DNA of 64,000 bases, taken from NCBI GenBank assembly GCA_964368965.1, contig CAYJDR010000002.1, forward strand, positions 1 through 64,000, given 5' to 3'. Each line of letters starts with the position of its first letter. The first letter of the stretch is position 1. Below the pieces are notes generated by a model that was not told the DNA's origin, did no database searches, and was given only the letters and a program-made list of their open reading frames with translations. This DNA comes from CAYJDR01 sp964368965 (GTDB lineage Bacteria; Chrysiogenota; Deferribacteres; Deferribacterales; Mucispirillaceae). Shown piece by piece: positions 16,638 through 25,334 of the stretch. The translations under genes were made by a program, and so were the position numbers.

Positions 16638-18443
16638 ATGAACACTGAATTAATACGCAATTTTAGCATTATTGCACATATCGACCATGGAAAATCAACA
16701 CTAGCAGATAGACTGATTGAGTACACTGGCGCACTAGAAAAAAGGCAAATGAAGTCACAAATTCTCGATAGCATGGATATCGAGCGTGAACGTGGCATCA
16801 CAATCAAAGCACAATCAGCTAGGCTTACATACACTGCTGATGACGGCAACACATACGTGCTGAACCTTATCGACACACCAGGACACGTTGACTTCACATA
16901 CGAAGTTTCTCGTAGCCTTGCGGCATGTGAAGGTGCGCTGATTATTGTTGATGCCTCACAAGGTGTTGAAGCACAAACGATTGCAAACACGTTTATGGCT
17001 GTTGACTTAGACATGGAACTTGTACCAGTTATCAACAAAATCGACTTACCAGCAGCAGATCCAGAGCGAGTGAAGCTTGAAGTGGAAGACAGTATCGGTA
17101 TCGACACTTCATATGCCGTACACGCATCTGCAAAAGAGGGCATCGGCACTAAAGAGATTTTGGAAGCTATTGTCAAATATATCCCAGCACCTACGGGTGA
17201 TGCTAACGCTCCATTCAAAGCAATGATTTTCGACTCGTGGTACGATGCATACAGAGGCATTATCGTTCTTATGCGTGTTATCGACGGCACATTGAAGAAA
17301 GGCGATAAAGTTCGCTTCATGGCAACTGGCCGTGATTATGATATCATCGAAGTTGGCGTATTTACTCCACAAGCAATGGCAGTTAGTGAACTATCTGTCG
17401 GCGAAGTTGGGTTTATTTCTGCAAGTATCAAAGATGTGCATGAAGTTAAGATTGGTGACACTGTTACATTAGCAAAAAACCCTACAGCAGAGGCATATCC
17501 AGGCTTTAAAAACGTAAAACCTGTTGTATTCTGCGGCCTATACCCTATTGACCCTAACGAGTATGGACCACTACGTGACGCACTAGAAAAGTTAATATTA
17601 AATGATAGCGCCGTAACGTTTGAGCCAGAGAGCTCCGTTGCGCTTGGCTTCGGTTTCCGTTGTGGTTTCCTTGGGTTATTACACATGGAGATTATACAAG
17701 AGCGTTTAGAGCGTGAGTTTAACTTAAACTTAATTTCTACTGCACCTACAGTTGTTTATAGGATTACGAAGACAGATGGCACAATAATAGACGTTGACAA
17801 CCCATCAGAAATGCCTGATGCAAACCATATGTCTAGGATTGAAGAGCCATACATTTCTGCAACGTTGATATTACCGTCAGAGTATGTTGGTGCGGTTATA
17901 CAGTTGCTGCAATCAAGACGTGCATGGCAAAAGAATATGAAATTCTTATCGCAAACGCGTGTAATATTGGAATATGAAATTCCGTTAATGGAAGTCGTTA
18001 TGGACTTCTATGATAAATTGAAATCATGCTCACGTGGCTATGCTTCATTTGATTACGAGTTTTCAGAGTATCGTGAAAGCAACCTTGTTAAACTAGATAT
18101 TTTAATCAATAAAGAACCTGTTGATGCGCTTTCTATCATCGTTCACCGTGACCAAGCCGAATATAAAGGCAGAGAGCTTGTTGAAAAGATGAAAGAAGTT
18201 ATTCAAAGGCAAATGTTTGAAGTTGCAATCCAAGCAACAATCGGCAACAAAGTTATCGCACGTAGCACCGTGAAAGCGTTTAGAAAAGACGTTATCGCAA
18301 AATGTTACGGTGGTGACATTTCCCGTAAACGTAAACTACTCGAGAAACAAAAAGAAGGTAAAAAACGTATGAAGCAAGTCGGTTCGGTAGAGCTACCACA
18401 AGAGGCTTTCCTTGCTGTGCTTAACATTGGAGATGACAAGTAA
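16638..18443 (+). CDS. lepA: Elongation factor 4 (LepA)
   Basis: A 601-residue translational GTPase. G1 is HIDHGKSTLADR, G3 DTPGHVDF, G4 NKIDLPAADPE, and the C-terminal LepA-specific region is present with GGDISRKRKLLEKQKEGKKR. The Arg/Lys-rich end contacts the ribosome. Length is standard. Its stop overlaps the lepB start (TAATG), the classical lepA-lepB operon. Confidence 0.97.
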   Translation: MNTELIRNFSIIAHIDHGKSTLADRLIEYTGALEKRQMKSQILDSMDIERERGITIKAQSARLTYTADDGNTYVLNLIDTPGHVDFTYEVSRSLAACEGALIIVDASQGVEAQTIANTFMAVDLDMELVPVINKIDLPAADPERVKLEVEDSIGIDTSYAVHASAKEGIGTKEILEAIVKYIPAPTGDANAPFKAMIFDSWYDAYRGIIVLMRVIDGTLKKGDKVRFMATGRDYDIIEVGVFTPQAMAVSELSVGEVGFISASIKDVHEVKIGDTVTLAKNPTAEAYPGFKNVKPVVFCGLYPIDPNEYGPLRDALEKLILNDSAVTFEPESSVALGFGFRCGFLGLLHMEIIQERLEREFNLNLISTAPTVVYRITKTDGTIIDVDNPSEMPDANHMSRIEEPYISATLILPSEYVGAVIQLLQSRRAWQKNMKFLSQTRVILEYEIPLMEVVMDFYDKLKSCSRGYASFDYEFSEYRESNLVKLDILINKEPVDALSIIVHRDQAEYKGRELVEKMKEVIQRQMFEVAIQATIGNKVIARSTVKAFRKDVIAKCYGGDISRKRKLLEKQKEGKKRMKQVGSVELPQEAFLAVLNIGDDK

Positions 18444-19033
18444 TGAGTGCTGAAGAAAACAATTTACCAAAGCAGAAGAACGCAATTATTGACACGCTAG
18501 ACTCACTAGCTGTAGCGTTCGTTGTTGCGATGATTATACGCACATTCTTTTTAGGCGCATATAAGATACCATCAGGCTCAATGCTTGAAACATTGCAAAT
18601 TGGCGACCATATCTTAGTTAATAAACTATCATATGTGCTATCAGAGCCACAAGCTGGCGATATAGTTGTGTTTGAATATCCACTTGAACCTAGCCTAGAC
18701 TACATCAAGCGTATTATCGGCACACCTGGCGATACTATTAAAATTGTCGATAAAGCAGTTTATAGAAACGGTGAACTACTTGCCGAAAATTATACTCGCT
18801 TTTCAAGCTTTAATGTATTGTCTGCAAGCGTATCACCTAAGGACAATGTTGCAGAATTTACTGTTCCTGAAAACTCATACTTCATGATGGGCGATAACCG
18901 TGACGCTAGCTACGACAGCCGCTTTTGGGGCTTTGTAGATAGGGATGCTATCGTCGGTAAAGCAAAGATAATTTACTTTTCATCTGGTGATGGCGGTATA
19001 AGGTTTGATAGAATTTTAGACTTAATTAAATAA
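18443..19033 (+). CDS. lepB: Signal peptidase I
   Basis: A 196-residue leader peptidase. One N-terminal membrane segment (about 18-38) precedes the catalytic Ser in PSGSMLETLQIGDH, the Lys general base in DYIKRIIGTPGD, and the box E motif MGDNRDASYDSRFWG. It cleaves signal peptides of Sec and Tat substrates at the outer face of the inner membrane. It is translationally coupled to lepA. Confidence 0.95.
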   Translation: MSAEENNLPKQKNAIIDTLDSLAVAFVVAMIIRTFFLGAYKIPSGSMLETLQIGDHILVNKLSYVLSEPQAGDIVVFEYPLEPSLDYIKRIIGTPGDTIKIVDKAVYRNGELLAENYTRFSSFNVLSASVSPKDNVAEFTVPENSYFMMGDNRDASYDSRFWGFVDRDAIVGKAKIIYFSSGDGGIRFDRILDLIK

Positions 19034-19046
19034 AATATTTCACACA

Positions 19047-19076
19047 GGCTATAACTTTTATGTTATAGCCTTTTTT
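19047..19076 (+). terminator. Intrinsic terminator after lepB
   Basis: GGCTATAAC-TTTTAT-GTTATAGCC, a nine-pair perfect stem, followed by six T. Confidence 0.92.
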
Positions 19077-19158
19077 ATTAGTAAAATCACCTATCGTAAA
19101 ACTTCCAACACCTTAAACATGTTACTCGCAACATAATCTCTATTAATCAAATGAACTG

Positions 19159-19186
19159 TTGACTAATGCGACATATATAGTATATT
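19159..19186 (+). promoter_or_regulatory. Promoter of the pyrH-rseP run
   Basis: TTGACT (19159-19164), 16-base spacer, TATATT (19181-19186), giving a leader of about 28 bases to the pyrH ATG at 19221. Confidence 0.6.
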
Positions 19187-19220
19187 ATGTTCAAAATAGT
19201 GTCTAAATAAATGGTGTAAA

Positions 19221-19937
19221 ATGGAATTAAAATACAACACAATTCTCTTAAAATTAAGTGGCGAAGCCCTCATGGGCAACCAATCATACGGTATTGATGC
19301 TGAAACTATCAAATTCATCGCCGAAGAAGTCAAAAAAATATACGACCTAGGCGTACAAATTGGCCTAGTTGTTGGCGGTGGAAACATCTTCCGTGGTGTA
19401 TCGCCTGCCGCAAAAGGTATGGACAGAGTTACGGCTGACCACATGGGTATGCTTGCAACTGTTATAAACTCACTAGCTGTGCAAAATGGCTTAGAAGCTG
19501 CTGGCGTGCCTACAAGGGTTCAATCAGCCGTTGAAATGATGCAAATCGCTGAACCATACATCAGGCGTAGAGCTATGCGACACATGGAGAAAGGCAGAGT
19601 GGTTGTTTTTGCTGCGGGCACTGGTAACCCATATTTCACTACTGACACAACTGCCACACTTAGAGCTTCAGAAATAGGCGCAGAACTTGTGCTTAAAGCT
19701 ACAAAAGTGAATGGTATATACGATAAAGACCCGAAAAAACACGACGACGCAGTTAAGTATGACACTATCTCATACTTAGATGTTTTAACAAAAGGGCTAA
19801 AAGTTATGGACGCTACAGCAATCAGCATGTGTATGGATAACAACATGCCATTAGTCGTTTTCGACATGTTTGGCGTAGACAACCTTAAAAAAATTGTTAC
19901 TGGCGAACACGTTGGTACATTAGTTGTAAATAAATAA
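19221..19937 (+). CDS. pyrH: UMP kinase
   Basis: A 238-residue bacterial uridylate kinase of the amino-acid kinase fold, forming UDP from UMP. Motifs are LLKLSGEALMG at the N-terminus, VVGGGNIFRG for the phosphate-binding loop, and GTGNPYFTTDTTATLRASEI. It begins the conserved order pyrH-frr-uppS-cdsA-dxr-rseP. The usual upstream rpsB-tsf pair is absent here. Confidence 0.97.
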   Translation: MELKYNTILLKLSGEALMGNQSYGIDAETIKFIAEEVKKIYDLGVQIGLVVGGGNIFRGVSPAAKGMDRVTADHMGMLATVINSLAVQNGLEAAGVPTRVQSAVEMMQIAEPYIRRRAMRHMEKGRVVVFAAGTGNPYFTTDTTATLRASEIGAELVLKATKVNGIYDKDPKKHDDAVKYDTISYLDVLTKGLKVMDATAISMCMDNNMPLVVFDMFGVDNLKKIVTGEHVGTLVVNK

Positions 19938-19962
19938 TTAATAAATAAAGAGGCTTAAAATC

Positions 19963-20526
19963 ATGGCAAAACAAATCATTGACAACTTTAAAGAATCTAT
20001 CGAAAAAGCAATAGCATTCTACAGAGAAGAACTTAAAGGCATACGCACAGGTAGAGCATCTATCTCTATGTTTGACAACATCAAAGTTGACTACTATGGC
20101 ACAATGACTCCACTTTCTGGCGTTGCTCAACTATCATCACCAGAAGCAAGGCTTGTGACAATCACACCTTGGGAGCCAAGCATGATACCTGTTATCGAAA
20201 AGGCTATACAAACTAGCCAAATGGGCTTCAACCCATCTAACGATGGTAAATTGATCCGCATACCTTTCCCTCAACTAACAGAAGAGCGCAGAAAAGAGCT
20301 TGTGAAAGTAGTTAAAAAAATGGGCGAAGATGCAAAAGTTGTTATCCGTAACGAACGCCGTGACGCTAACGACAAAATTAAAAAATCTGAAAAAGATAAA
20401 GATGCACCTATCAGTGAAGACGATTCTAAACGCTTTCAAGAAGAAGTGCAAAAAATTACTGATGAAACTGTAAAACGTATCGACGAAATTACAGCTGGTA
20501 AAGAAAAAGAAATAATGGAAATCTAA
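19963..20526 (+). CDS. frr: Ribosome recycling factor
   Basis: A 187-residue RRF that, with EF-G, splits post-termination ribosomes. Recognised by LKGIRTGRAS near the N-terminus, VDYYGTMTPLSGVAQ, and PFPQLTEERRKELVK. The length matches the family. Its TAA shares a base with the ATG of uppS, so the two are translationally coupled. GAGG precedes the start. Confidence 0.97.
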   Translation: MAKQIIDNFKESIEKAIAFYREELKGIRTGRASISMFDNIKVDYYGTMTPLSGVAQLSSPEARLVTITPWEPSMIPVIEKAIQTSQMGFNPSNDGKLIRIPFPQLTEERRKELVKVVKKMGEDAKVVIRNERRDANDKIKKSEKDKDAPISEDDSKRFQEEVQKITDETVKRIDEITAGKEKEIMEI

Positions 20527-21254
20527 TGCACCAAAACTCGTTACCACTTCACGTCGCCTGCATTATGGATGGCAACGGCAGGTGGGCTAAAAAGCGTGGG
20601 CTACCTCGTGTAGCTGGGCATAAAAAAGGTACATCAACAGTTAAGAAGATTGTTAAACATGCATCTGAGGTTAATATAAAATACCTCAGCATGTTTGCAT
20701 TCTCTATAGAAAACTGGCTTAGGCCAGCAGATGAGATCTCGTTCCTGATGGCGTTGCTTGAAAGCTACATCAAATCCGAACGAGATGAACTCATCAGAAA
20801 CAACATCCAACTCAAAGTGTCTGGAAAACTCAGCATGCTTCCCAATACCACTGTGGAACTTATCAACCAAGTTATAAAAGATACTGAAAACAACACAGGC
20901 ATGGTGCTTAACCTCGTTATTAGCTATGGCTCAAAAGACGAAATCACCGACGCTTGCAAACAAATTGCACAAGATGTTCAACAAAATATCATCAACACTG
21001 ATGATATTAGCATGGATTTAATACGTTCAAAATTATATAATGCAGACATTCCTGATATAGATTTACTCATACGCACCAGTGGTGAATACCGCATAAGCAA
21101 CTTCATGCTATGGCAAGCCGCGTATGCTGAACTATACTTTACAGATACACTATGGCCAGACTTCGACGAAAAGTGCTTCGACGCTGCCTTAAGCGACTAT
21201 ATAAAACGCACTAGAAGGTTCGGCAAAACAGACGAACAGCTCACTAAAAGCTAA
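20526..21254 (+). CDS. uppS: Isoprenyl transferase (undecaprenyl diphosphate synthase type)
   Basis: A 242-residue cis-prenyltransferase making the C55 lipid carrier for peptidoglycan and other wall polymers. The signature CIMDGNGRWAKKRGLPR contains the catalytic Asp, followed by GHKKG, FAFSIENWLRP, and DLLIRTSGEYRISNFMLWQ near the C-terminus. It is coupled to frr by overlap and followed 22 bases later by cdsA. Confidence 0.97.
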   Translation: MHQNSLPLHVACIMDGNGRWAKKRGLPRVAGHKKGTSTVKKIVKHASEVNIKYLSMFAFSIENWLRPADEISFLMALLESYIKSERDELIRNNIQLKVSGKLSMLPNTTVELINQVIKDTENNTGMVLNLVISYGSKDEITDACKQIAQDVQQNIINTDDISMDLIRSKLYNADIPDIDLLIRTSGEYRISNFMLWQAAYAELYFTDTLWPDFDEKCFDAALSDYIKRTRRFGKTDEQLTKS

Positions 21255-21276
21255 AAGTCAGAGGGGAGAATTACTT

Positions 21277-22101
21277 ATGGATAGCGCAAAGAAAAAGGAA
21301 ATGGCGTTTAGGATCATCGCTGGTGTAATATTGGCACCACTTGCCCTGTTTGCCGTTTTATACGCATCTACAGACGTTTTTTTTATAATATCACTTGGGC
21401 TTATCGCGGGGCTTACTAATGAATTTATCAAACTCGCGCCAAAATGCGCTGAGGATAAACTACTCAGAATTTTTATATGGATAGGCGCATTCGTTATACC
21501 TATCGGGTTTTACTTTAATTCGTTTGCAATTATTACATCTACACTGTTTTTTATCATGGCAGCCGTGTTCATCAAAAAGATGTTTTCAAGCGAACCTACT
21601 ACAAATGTACTCAACGATGTAGCATCACAATTTTTAAGCATTATGTTTTTACCGTTCCTATTTTCATTCGTATTCCTCGTGAGAGAAATCGACCCAAAAT
21701 GGCTCGTGTGCGTATTGCTACTCGTGTGGGGTGCAGACACATTTGCATACTTCTCTGGCATTGCGTTCGGCAAGCATAAACTTATACCAGCTGTCAGCCC
21801 TGCAAAATCTGTCGAAGGACTAATTGGCGGCGCTATTGGTGCATTATCTATAGGGCTTACGTTTAACTATGTTTTTATAGGCGTGCACCCGTTCTTAATG
21901 CTTATATTATCACTTGAAGTTATCGCAGCAGCTGTTATTGGCGACTTGATAGAGTCTATGCTGAAACGTAGCGCAAGCATTAAAGATAGTGGACAGCTTA
22001 TTCCAGGGCATGGTGGCTTACTTGATAGGTTTGACTCACTACTATTTGCAGCACCTACCGCTTACTTCTACTTAGAAATAGTTTTAAAGAGATTTCAGTG
22101 A
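21277..22101 (+). CDS. cdsA: Phosphatidate cytidylyltransferase
   Basis: A 274-residue inner-membrane enzyme making CDP-diacylglycerol from phosphatidate and CTP. It has about seven hydrophobic segments and the C-terminal CDS signature region SMLKRSASIKDSGQLIPGHG followed by LLDRFDSLLFAAP. GAGGGGAG precedes the ATG. Its stop overlaps the GTG start of dxr by four bases. Confidence 0.95.
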   Translation: MDSAKKKEMAFRIIAGVILAPLALFAVLYASTDVFFIISLGLIAGLTNEFIKLAPKCAEDKLLRIFIWIGAFVIPIGFYFNSFAIITSTLFFIMAAVFIKKMFSSEPTTNVLNDVASQFLSIMFLPFLFSFVFLVREIDPKWLVCVLLLVWGADTFAYFSGIAFGKHKLIPAVSPAKSVEGLIGGAIGALSIGLTFNYVFIGVHPFLMLILSLEVIAAAVIGDLIESMLKRSASIKDSGQLIPGHGGLLDRFDSLLFAAPTAYFYLEIVLKRFQ

Positions 22102-23204
22102 AGCAAAAAATTGGTATCATCGGAGCAACTGGCTCTATAGGAACACAAGCTGTTGACGTTATCTTGCAAAACCCTAATATGTTTGAGGTTGTGTTCGTTT
22201 CTGCATACTCAAATGAAAAAGCTTTAAATGAAATAGCAGAACAAATCGGCGCAAAACATCAACTGCTTATGAGCAACCCTAATGCAGATGCTGAATTGCT
22301 CACAATATTAGATAACGAAAAAATTGACAATATATTGCATGCTGCAAGTGGCATTGACTCCGTTCGCACAACATATGAAATTGTTACACGTGGCATAAAC
22401 TTAGCACTAGCAAACAAAGAATCAATCGTGACAGCTGGCCGCATAATCATGGATGCTGTCGATGATAGCGGCATCAACCTTGTACCTGTCGATAGCGAAC
22501 ATTCTGCAATTTATCAGTGTATTGCTGATAACAACATATTAGATATTGATAAAATCACGCTTACAGCTAGTGGCGGTCCGTTTCGTAACCGCCCGCAGGA
22601 TTCATTCACCCTCATTTCACTAAGTGAAGCACTCAAGCACCCGAAATGGAGCATGGGGCGCAAAATATCTGTCGACTCTGCAACAATGATGAACAAAGGG
22701 CTTGAACTTATCGAAGCTCGCTATTTATTTGATGTTTCTCATGAACTTTTAGACGTGGTAATCCATCCTCAAAGTATCATACACTCTTATGTTACTTTTA
22801 AAGATGGCTCAACAATTGCGCAACTTGGCAATGCTGATATGCGTGTACCGATATCCTATGGGCTTGGTTTCCCCCACAGGATAAACTCTGGCGCAGATAA
22901 ACTAGACCTTGCAACAATAGGTACGCTCACCTTTGAAAAACCTGATTTAGAACGCTTTGAGTGCATAAAGATAGCGTTTGATGTGCTTAAAAGTGACTCA
23001 AATGCACACATGATAGCTATGAACGCTTCAAACGACGTAGCTGTTAATGCATTTTTACAAGAAAAGATAGCGTTTAATGATATTGCTAAAGTTATTAACA
23101 ACACACTCGATAGCATATCATTCGGCGATGCAAAGAATATAGATGAAGCATGCGAAAACAGCAACAAAGCTGTCGAAATTGCTCAAAGTTTTATTATTAA
23201 ATAG
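22098..23204 (+). CDS. dxr: 1-deoxy-D-xylulose 5-phosphate reductoisomerase
   Basis: A 368-residue MEP-pathway enzyme converting DXP to MEP with NADPH. The start is GTG within GTGA, overlapping the cdsA stop. Motifs are GATGSIGTQAVDV (NADPH), LANKESIVTAG, PVDSEHSAIYQC (metal and substrate) and KWSMGRKISVDSATMMNKGLE (read as two adjacent segments). This means isoprenoids are made by the MEP route, feeding UppS in the same operon. Confidence 0.96.
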   Translation: MKQKIGIIGATGSIGTQAVDVILQNPNMFEVVFVSAYSNEKALNEIAEQIGAKHQLLMSNPNADAELLTILDNEKIDNILHAASGIDSVRTTYEIVTRGINLALANKESIVTAGRIIMDAVDDSGINLVPVDSEHSAIYQCIADNNILDIDKITLTASGGPFRNRPQDSFTLISLSEALKHPKWSMGRKISVDSATMMNKGLELIEARYLFDVSHELLDVVIHPQSIIHSYVTFKDGSTIAQLGNADMRVPISYGLGFPHRINSGADKLDLATIGTLTFEKPDLERFECIKIAFDVLKSDSNAHMIAMNASNDVAVNAFLQEKIAFNDIAKVINNTLDSISFGDAKNIDEACENSNKAVEIAQSFIIK

Positions 23205-23219
23205 AGGATTACATTTATT

Positions 23220-24569
23220 ATGAACATAATTATGGCGATAGCCGTATTGGCAGTACTTATTGTAGTACACGAACTAGGACACTTTTTAGCTGCAAAATAT
23301 TTTGGAGTATATGTCGATCGATTTTCAGTCGGTTTTGGCAAGCGCTTATTTGGTAAAAGGATAGGCGAAACAGATTATTGCGTTTGTGCTATACCACTTG
23401 GTGGCTATGTTAGCATGTATGGCGAGCAAAGCTCTAAACTTGAAGAAACTGGCGAAGAATCCAACACTCAAGATATCGACATGACAGGGCGCTCATTTAC
23501 AGATAAATCTGCTTTTGCACGTGCAGTTATTATAGCTGCTGGCCCACTTATGAACATAATCTTTACTGCGCTTGTATTTTCAAGTTTATTTATGACAGGC
23601 TTCCCAGCATATGATGCGATCATTGGTAAAGTAACAAACGGAAGCCCTGCGCAACAAGCTGGGCTTGTACAAGGTGATAAAATCGTAGCGATTGACGGTG
23701 AAGAAGTAAAATCGTGGAACGATGTATCACTAGCTATTATTGATAACCCTAACAAACAACTAGAATTTACGCTAGGTAATGGCGATAAAGTTTTTATCAC
23801 GCCTTCTGCCCAAAAAGTAAGCGATATATTTGGTGACCCTACAGACGTCGGCACAATTGGCGCGGATTTATATGTTGCACCAATCATCGGTAGCTTATCG
23901 CCAGACTATCCTGCTGAACAAGCTGGCCTGCAAATTGGCGATAAAATCCTAACTGTTGACGGCATACCAATGGACACTTGGAGCGATAGCGCAATGTATA
24001 TACGCTCTAAACCAGATGTACCAATCAACTTAGAGATTGAACGAAATGGCGCTGTACAAACATATACCATCACACCAAAACTTAGCAATGTGCCTAACGG
24101 TGACGGCACTGAGTCAACAGTTGGTTTAATGGGCATAAGCCCTAAAGCTGGCGATATCATGGTGAGCTATGGCTTTTTTGAAGCATTGCAAATGGGTGTC
24201 GATAAAACTGTTGAATACACTAAAATGATTATCATAGGCATTGGCAAACTTATTACAGGCTCTGTCAACCGTGACACAATAGGTGGCCCTATTATGATAG
24301 TTCAAATGGCAGCAGATTCAGCTGAAAGCGGACTTGTGATGTTACTTACGTTTATGGCTGTAATCAGCTTGAACTTGGCGATATTTAACTTATTGCCTGT
24401 GCCTGTGCTTGATGGCGGTCACTTATTGATTATCGCTATCGAAACTATTACACGTCGTAAACTGAGTGAAAATATTATTGGAGCGTTCCAACGCTTTGGA
24501 TTTGGATTGCTAATGCTTCTAATGGTTTTCGCATTCTACAACGATTTATCAAGAATTTTCTTAGGATAA
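23220..24569 (+). CDS. rseP: Site-2 membrane protease RseP
   Basis: A 449-residue intramembrane zinc metalloprotease. The HEXXH motif is VVHELGHFLAAKYFGV in the first membrane helix, and the second active-site motif is NLLPVPVLDGGHLL near the C-terminus. Two periplasmic PDZ domains lie between (about 125-205 and 215-295, with GSPAQQAGLVQGDKI and YPAEQAGLQIGDKI). It cleaves anti-sigma factors or remnant signal peptides in related bacteria. The gene is complete, ending just before the assembly gap. Confidence 0.95.
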   Translation: MNIIMAIAVLAVLIVVHELGHFLAAKYFGVYVDRFSVGFGKRLFGKRIGETDYCVCAIPLGGYVSMYGEQSSKLEETGEESNTQDIDMTGRSFTDKSAFARAVIIAAGPLMNIIFTALVFSSLFMTGFPAYDAIIGKVTNGSPAQQAGLVQGDKIVAIDGEEVKSWNDVSLAIIDNPNKQLEFTLGNGDKVFITPSAQKVSDIFGDPTDVGTIGADLYVAPIIGSLSPDYPAEQAGLQIGDKILTVDGIPMDTWSDSAMYIRSKPDVPINLEIERNGAVQTYTITPKLSNVPNGDGTESTVGLMGISPKAGDIMVSYGFFEALQMGVDKTVEYTKMIIIGIGKLITGSVNRDTIGGPIMIVQMAADSAESGLVMLLTFMAVISLNLAIFNLLPVPVLDGGHLLIIAIETITRRKLSENIIGAFQRFGFGLLMLLMVFAFYNDLSRIFLG

Positions 24570-24600
24570 TAAAATGCCCGCTTACTTATGTAGGCGGGTT
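24546..24600. repeat. 55-bp contig-end repeat, left copy
   Basis: These 55 bases, covering the last codons of rseP and a terminator, are identical to 24701-24755 on the other side of the N run. The pattern fits two contig ends that share a k-mer overlap rather than a biological repeat. Confidence 0.9.
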
Positions 24601-24700
24601 NNNNNNNNNNNNNNNNNNNNNNNNNNNNNNNNNNNNNNNNNNNNNNNNNNNNNNNNNNNNNNNNNNNNNNNNNNNNNNNNNNNNNNNNNNNNNNNNNNNN
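24601..24700. other. Assembly gap of 100 N
   Basis: Exactly 100 undetermined bases, a conventional placeholder length. Both flanks carry the same 55 bp, so the true sequence most likely has no gap here and one copy of the 55 bp should be removed together with the N run. Confidence 0.97.
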
Positions 24701-24755
24701 TTATCAAGAATTTTCTTAGGATAATAAAATGCCCGCTTACTTATGTAGGCGGGTT
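24701..24755. repeat. 55-bp contig-end repeat, right copy
   Basis: An exact copy of 24546-24600. Sequence continues naturally from here into TATTTTCTC, completing the T-rich tail of the terminator that the left copy lacks. Confidence 0.9.
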
Positions 24756-24760
24756 TATTT
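24730..24760. terminator. Terminator between rseP and the SF0329-like gene
   Basis: CCCGCTTA pairs with TAGGCGGG (one wobble pair), loop CTTATG, followed by TTTATTTT on the plus strand and by A/T-rich sequence on the minus strand. It serves rseP and probably the convergent minus-strand gene, whose stop lies in the loop region. Confidence 0.75.
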
Positions 24761-25226
24761 TCTCTGCATCTATCCTTATCAAATATAACATTTGTATCCA
24801 CATAGGCTCGCTTTGTATATGTTCTCTTAACGCAACTAGCCTACGCTTACCAACACGCCTATCAAGCAACGATAACGCCCTAATAATCGCATTTTCATCA
24901 ACGAGGTTTTCATCTATACTTTGGCAATCAAACTTCTTAATAGCTTTTAGAAAGTCACCTTGCTCAAATGCACCTTCTTTGAACGTGTCTAAATCAATCT
25001 GTTTATAATCTTCAATACCTTCTGCATAATACTTACGCCATATTGCAGTGTATTCAGTATCGTTAGTTTTGAAGACCTCTACACCATCAAGTATTATAGC
25101 TACCCTGTTGTGTAAGTCATATACGCCTGATTGCCTATAGCTTGTCATAAAGTAGCTTATGCGCCCTTTTAGTGACTCTGCTAGATACTCTGTTTCAAGC
25201 TTTTTCTTTAAACTGCTCCACACCAT
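24741..25226 (-). CDS. SF0329-family protein of unknown function
   Basis: A 161-residue soluble protein. I place the start at 25226 (MVWSSLKKKLETEYLAESLKG) because GAGGAG precedes it at six bases; an in-frame ATG at 25256 has no such site. The N-terminal pattern WSSLKKKLE...ESLKGRISYFMTSYR, followed by RVAIILDGVEVF, matches what I recall of the SF0329 family, small proteins of unknown role. The C-terminal half is helical with a basic patch LLDRRVGKRRLVAL. The stop codon falls inside the convergent terminator. It is isolated from its neighbours and may be a transferred gene. Confidence 0.6.
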   Translation of the reverse strand: MVWSSLKKKLETEYLAESLKGRISYFMTSYRQSGVYDLHNRVAIILDGVEVFKTNDTEYTAIWRKYYAEGIEDYKQIDLDTFKEGAFEQGDFLKAIKKFDCQSIDENLVDENAIIRALSLLDRRVGKRRLVALREHIQSEPMWIQMLYLIRIDAEKINPPT

Positions 25227-25257
25227 ATGGCACTCCTCATCACTAGCATCATACACA

Positions 25258-25289
25258 AAAAAACCGCCAGAGTAAATACCCTAGCGGTT
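25258..25289 (-). terminator. Intrinsic terminator after the DASS transporter
   Basis: On the minus strand AAACCGC pairs with GCGGTTT, extended by further pairs with wobbles, followed by seven T. It ends the transporter transcript at about 25258. Confidence 0.8.
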
Positions 25290-25334
25290 TAATATTATGT
25301 AAGTTGGGAACTGAGTGCACCCTTCTAAACTTTT

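Noticed and set aside
24574..25008. Plus-strand frame running through the N run
   Set aside because: The frame exists only because unknown bases contain no stop; its parts are a terminator and the antisense of the SF0329-like gene.
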